DNA of 64,000 nt from a virus: the IMG/VR virus record IMGVR_UViG_3300020192_000008, positions 43,273-107,272 of that record, one strand, 5' to 3'. The notes under the pieces are model-generated. The model did not search any database, was not told where the DNA came from, and was given only the letters and a program-made list of their open reading frames with translations. Of the stretch, positions 62,485 through 64,000 are shown piece after piece. Both the position numbers and the translations under genes were made by a program. Within the stretch, counting starts at the first letter, position 1, and the number at the start of each line of letters is the position of its first letter.

Positions 62485-64000
62485 ACATACCCCTTGAGCA
62501 CGCCGACGTCGAGGTCGTCGCAAGAGCCCACGGTCACGTCGCTGCCGGCGATGACCTCCTTCAGCCAGAGCGCCAGGCCGGCAGAAGACAGGTACGAGCC
62601 GTTGGTGGACATGAGCGTGCCGAGGTCTGCTGACGCTTCGCCGAAGAGCAGGTTGCCTGCCACCACAGTCGCCGTCAGGACGAGCAAGTCGACAGCCCCC
62701 GAGGTCGTCCCAGCTGCGAGGTTTACGCCGCCCGAGCCGCCCGTGAGGGCCGACGGCACGAAGATGTTGATGCTGCGGATGAGCAAGTTCGCCGGCAGCG
62801 CGGCGATCTGCGTGTTGATGGTCCCCGCGCTGCCGATGAGCGGGAAGGTCTCTCGGTAGACGTACGAGTACGGGTCGGTGCAGAGAAGCTTGGTGCCGTT
62901 GGTCCAGAAGTCTTTGGCCTGCCTGCGCGCCAAGGGGAACGTGTTCGTGCCGCCGTTCACGTAGAGCACGAAGTTGCCCGTCGTGTTGTTGATGACCGTC
63001 CACTTGAAGCCGTCGGTCACCGGCAGCGTGATCGTCCGGTCTCCGGTCAAGATGCCGGTCAGGTCGATGACCCGAGCTTCAATCTGACCAGTGGCGAGCG
63101 TTGTCGAGCCCGTTCCTGCGACGCTCACGGCTACCCGATCGAGCGTGTCGTAGAGAGGCAGCCTGAAGATGTTGGTACCGTTGCCCGCCGCCAGCGTGGC
63201 CTTACCTCGGGGTGCGATGACGCCCGTGCCAGCCGCCGTCTTGGCCGTGATCGGGTACGCGCCCGTCGTGACGTTGTAGATGATCCAAATCCCGAAGTTG
63301 GGCAGGATCAAGTCCAAGGCGGATGTAAGAGCACCTGACAGATAGAGGGTTGTCTTGTTGTACTCAGACGAGAGCAGCGTGTACGTAGAGAGGCCGGCTA
63401 TCGCAGGGGATGCAGTTCCGAAGAAGTCGTGCGCGTTGCCTGCCGTGATCTGGTGGCTGCCGCCCAGCACCTGCTGGTTGCCGAAGTCCGAGACGATCTT
63501 CGAGCCGGCGATGGCCGCGGCGGCGTCGATCTCGGAGTTCACGATCCCAGAGATCTGGAACGCCATCTCCGAGATGTTCGTGCCATCTCCGTAGACGAGC
63601 GCGGTCTTGCCGTAGAGCAGGTTGATGCCAGTACCAGCAGCCGTCTTGAGAAGGGCGTACGAGCCGCCGCTCATCTGGTGGCAGACCAGCCACATGCCGG
63701 TGGTGGGGAAGATCACTTCCGTCGGCCCACCCGGCGCGCCTGTCAGGTCGATACGCGGCTTGTTGTACTGGACGTTCGTGAGCGTGTACGAGGGCAGGCC
63801 CGCCATGCTGACGTTCACGGTGCCGCCGAAGTCCGGCTTGCTACCCGCAGTCAACGCGAAGTTGTAGCCCGTGTAGCTGCTGGTCGTAGATACAGCCTGA
63901 CTACCGAAGTCCGGGTTGATCTTCGACCCATCTATGGCGGCTCCAGAGGCGATCTTGGCGTTGACGATGGGTGTATCACTCTGGATGTCCAGAATACCTA
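62481..64000 (-). CDS. Tail fibre protein with tandem repeats, partial (5' end outside window)
   Basis: The frame enters from the right edge. At least two repeats of a AAIxGSKIxxDFGxQ motif occur near 63530-63490 and 63930-63900, typical of phage tail-fibre shaft repeats. Between them are beta-rich segments of 70-90 residues with recurring PSYTL/STYTL and DLILP strands. The C-terminal 120 residues (LLIRSINIFVPSALTGGSGG) may be the tip. Ends at TGA overlapping the next ATG. Confidence 0.72.
   Translation of the reverse strand, partial: GILDIQSDTPIVNAKIASGAAIDGSKINPDFGSQAVSTTSSYTGYNFALTAGSKPDFGGTVNVSMAGLPSYTLTNVQYNKPRIDLTGAPGGPTEVIFPTTGMWLVCHQMSGGSYALLKTAAGTGINLLYGKTALVYGDGTNISEMAFQISGIVNSEIDAAAAIAGSKIVSDFGNQQVLGGSHQITAGNAHDFFGTASPAIAGLSTYTLLSSEYNKTTLYLSGALTSALDLILPNFGIWIIYNVTTGAYPITAKTAAGTGVIAPRGKATLAAGNGTNIFRLPLYDTLDRVAVSVAGTGSTTLATGQIEARVIDLTGILTGDRTITLPVTDGFKWTVINNTTGNFVLYVNGGTNTFPLARRQAKDFWTNGTKLLCTDPYSYVYRETFPLIGSAGTINTQIAALPANLLIRSINIFVPSALTGGSGGVNLAAGTTSGAVDLLVLTATVVAGNLLFGEASADLGTLMSTNGSYLSSAGLALWLKEVIAGSDVTVGSCDDLDVGVLKGYV

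Noticed and set aside
62485-63003. N-terminal extension of the 1308-residue baseplate protein
   Set aside because: His/Arg/Gln-rich out-of-frame reading of the tail-fibre gene; the ATG at 62484 overlaps its stop in the usual way.
1-64000. Reassignment of TAG, TGA or TAA to sense
   Set aside because: All three end clear genes at expected places and none interrupts a convincing reading frame.
1-64000. tRNA genes, integrase, attachment sites
   Set aside because: No cloverleaf-like sequence with a TTCGA T-loop in an intergenic gap, and no recombinase gene seen.

Overview
The window is part of a large, GC-rich (roughly 60 % by eye) double-stranded DNA tailed bacteriophage. It carries a terminase, portal, head-protease candidate, gp5-like tail spike and fibre genes beside a complete replication, recombination and nucleotide-synthesis set, and genes are packed with 1-4 base stop/start overlaps. 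A cell-puncturing OB-fold/beta-helix spike points to a contractile (myovirus-type) tail. No tRNA, rRNA, CRISPR array, integrase or attachment site was seen, and nothing identifies the host.

Layout. (1) 1-19600, nearly all minus strand: virion morphogenesis (several Lys-x-Ala-rich proteins, a head-protease candidate, terminase with an intein, baseplate spike) preceded by a 2126-residue fused beta-beta' multisubunit-type RNA polymerase. One plus-strand MerR-like gene (4243-4938) sits inside. (2) 19716-23794, plus: small proteins, then a MoxR AAA+ ATPase and a metallopeptidase/VWA partner. (3) 23839-29227, minus: portal and further virion proteins. (4) 29333-45237, plus: SF2 helicase, uracil-DNA glycosylase, DnaB-like helicase, primase, zinc protein, DNA polymerase I with an intein, HU-like protein, RecA-like recombinase, two PD-(D/E)XK nucleases, RusA-like resolvase and a probable -1 frameshift gene. 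(5) 45274-54691, mixed but mostly minus: KilA-N protein, adenosylcobalamin-dependent ribonucleotide reductase, dCTP deaminase, deoxynucleotidase, ThyX with an HNH intein and a DUF262 protein. (6) 54797-64000, minus: two membrane proteins that may act in lysis, then tail-fibre and baseplate proteins running off the right edge.

The most unusual signal concerns the genetic code. Reading every convincing gene by eye, I found no in-frame TTA codon inside a gene body, although other A/T-rich codons (CTA, ATA, GTA) occur. In-frame TTA appears only where eleven genes ought to end. Beyond it the frame stays open but reads, usually clearly, as an out-of-frame or antisense shadow of the next gene. Four of these are TTATG junctions in which the ATG starts the next gene, matching the ordinary TGATG junctions elsewhere. 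One TTA is the reverse complement of the TAA stop of a convergent gene, so the same three base pairs end both genes. Another lies just after a textbook -1 slippery heptamer followed by a 10-bp hairpin. I therefore end these genes at TTA and also give the standard-code end. The simplest reading is that TTA acts as a fourth stop codon (as in NCBI table 23) or is an untranslatable codon for this phage. This is inference from gene structure and needs the rest of the genome and protein data.

Other points of interest are the fused RNA polymerase, three inteins placed at active-site motifs (terminase nuclease, PolA motif, ThyX signature), a nested HNH-like frame in the polymerase intein, a repeated Lys-x-Ala-(Ser/Ala/Gly) motif through a group of virion proteins, and a shared lead-in sequence before the terminators.
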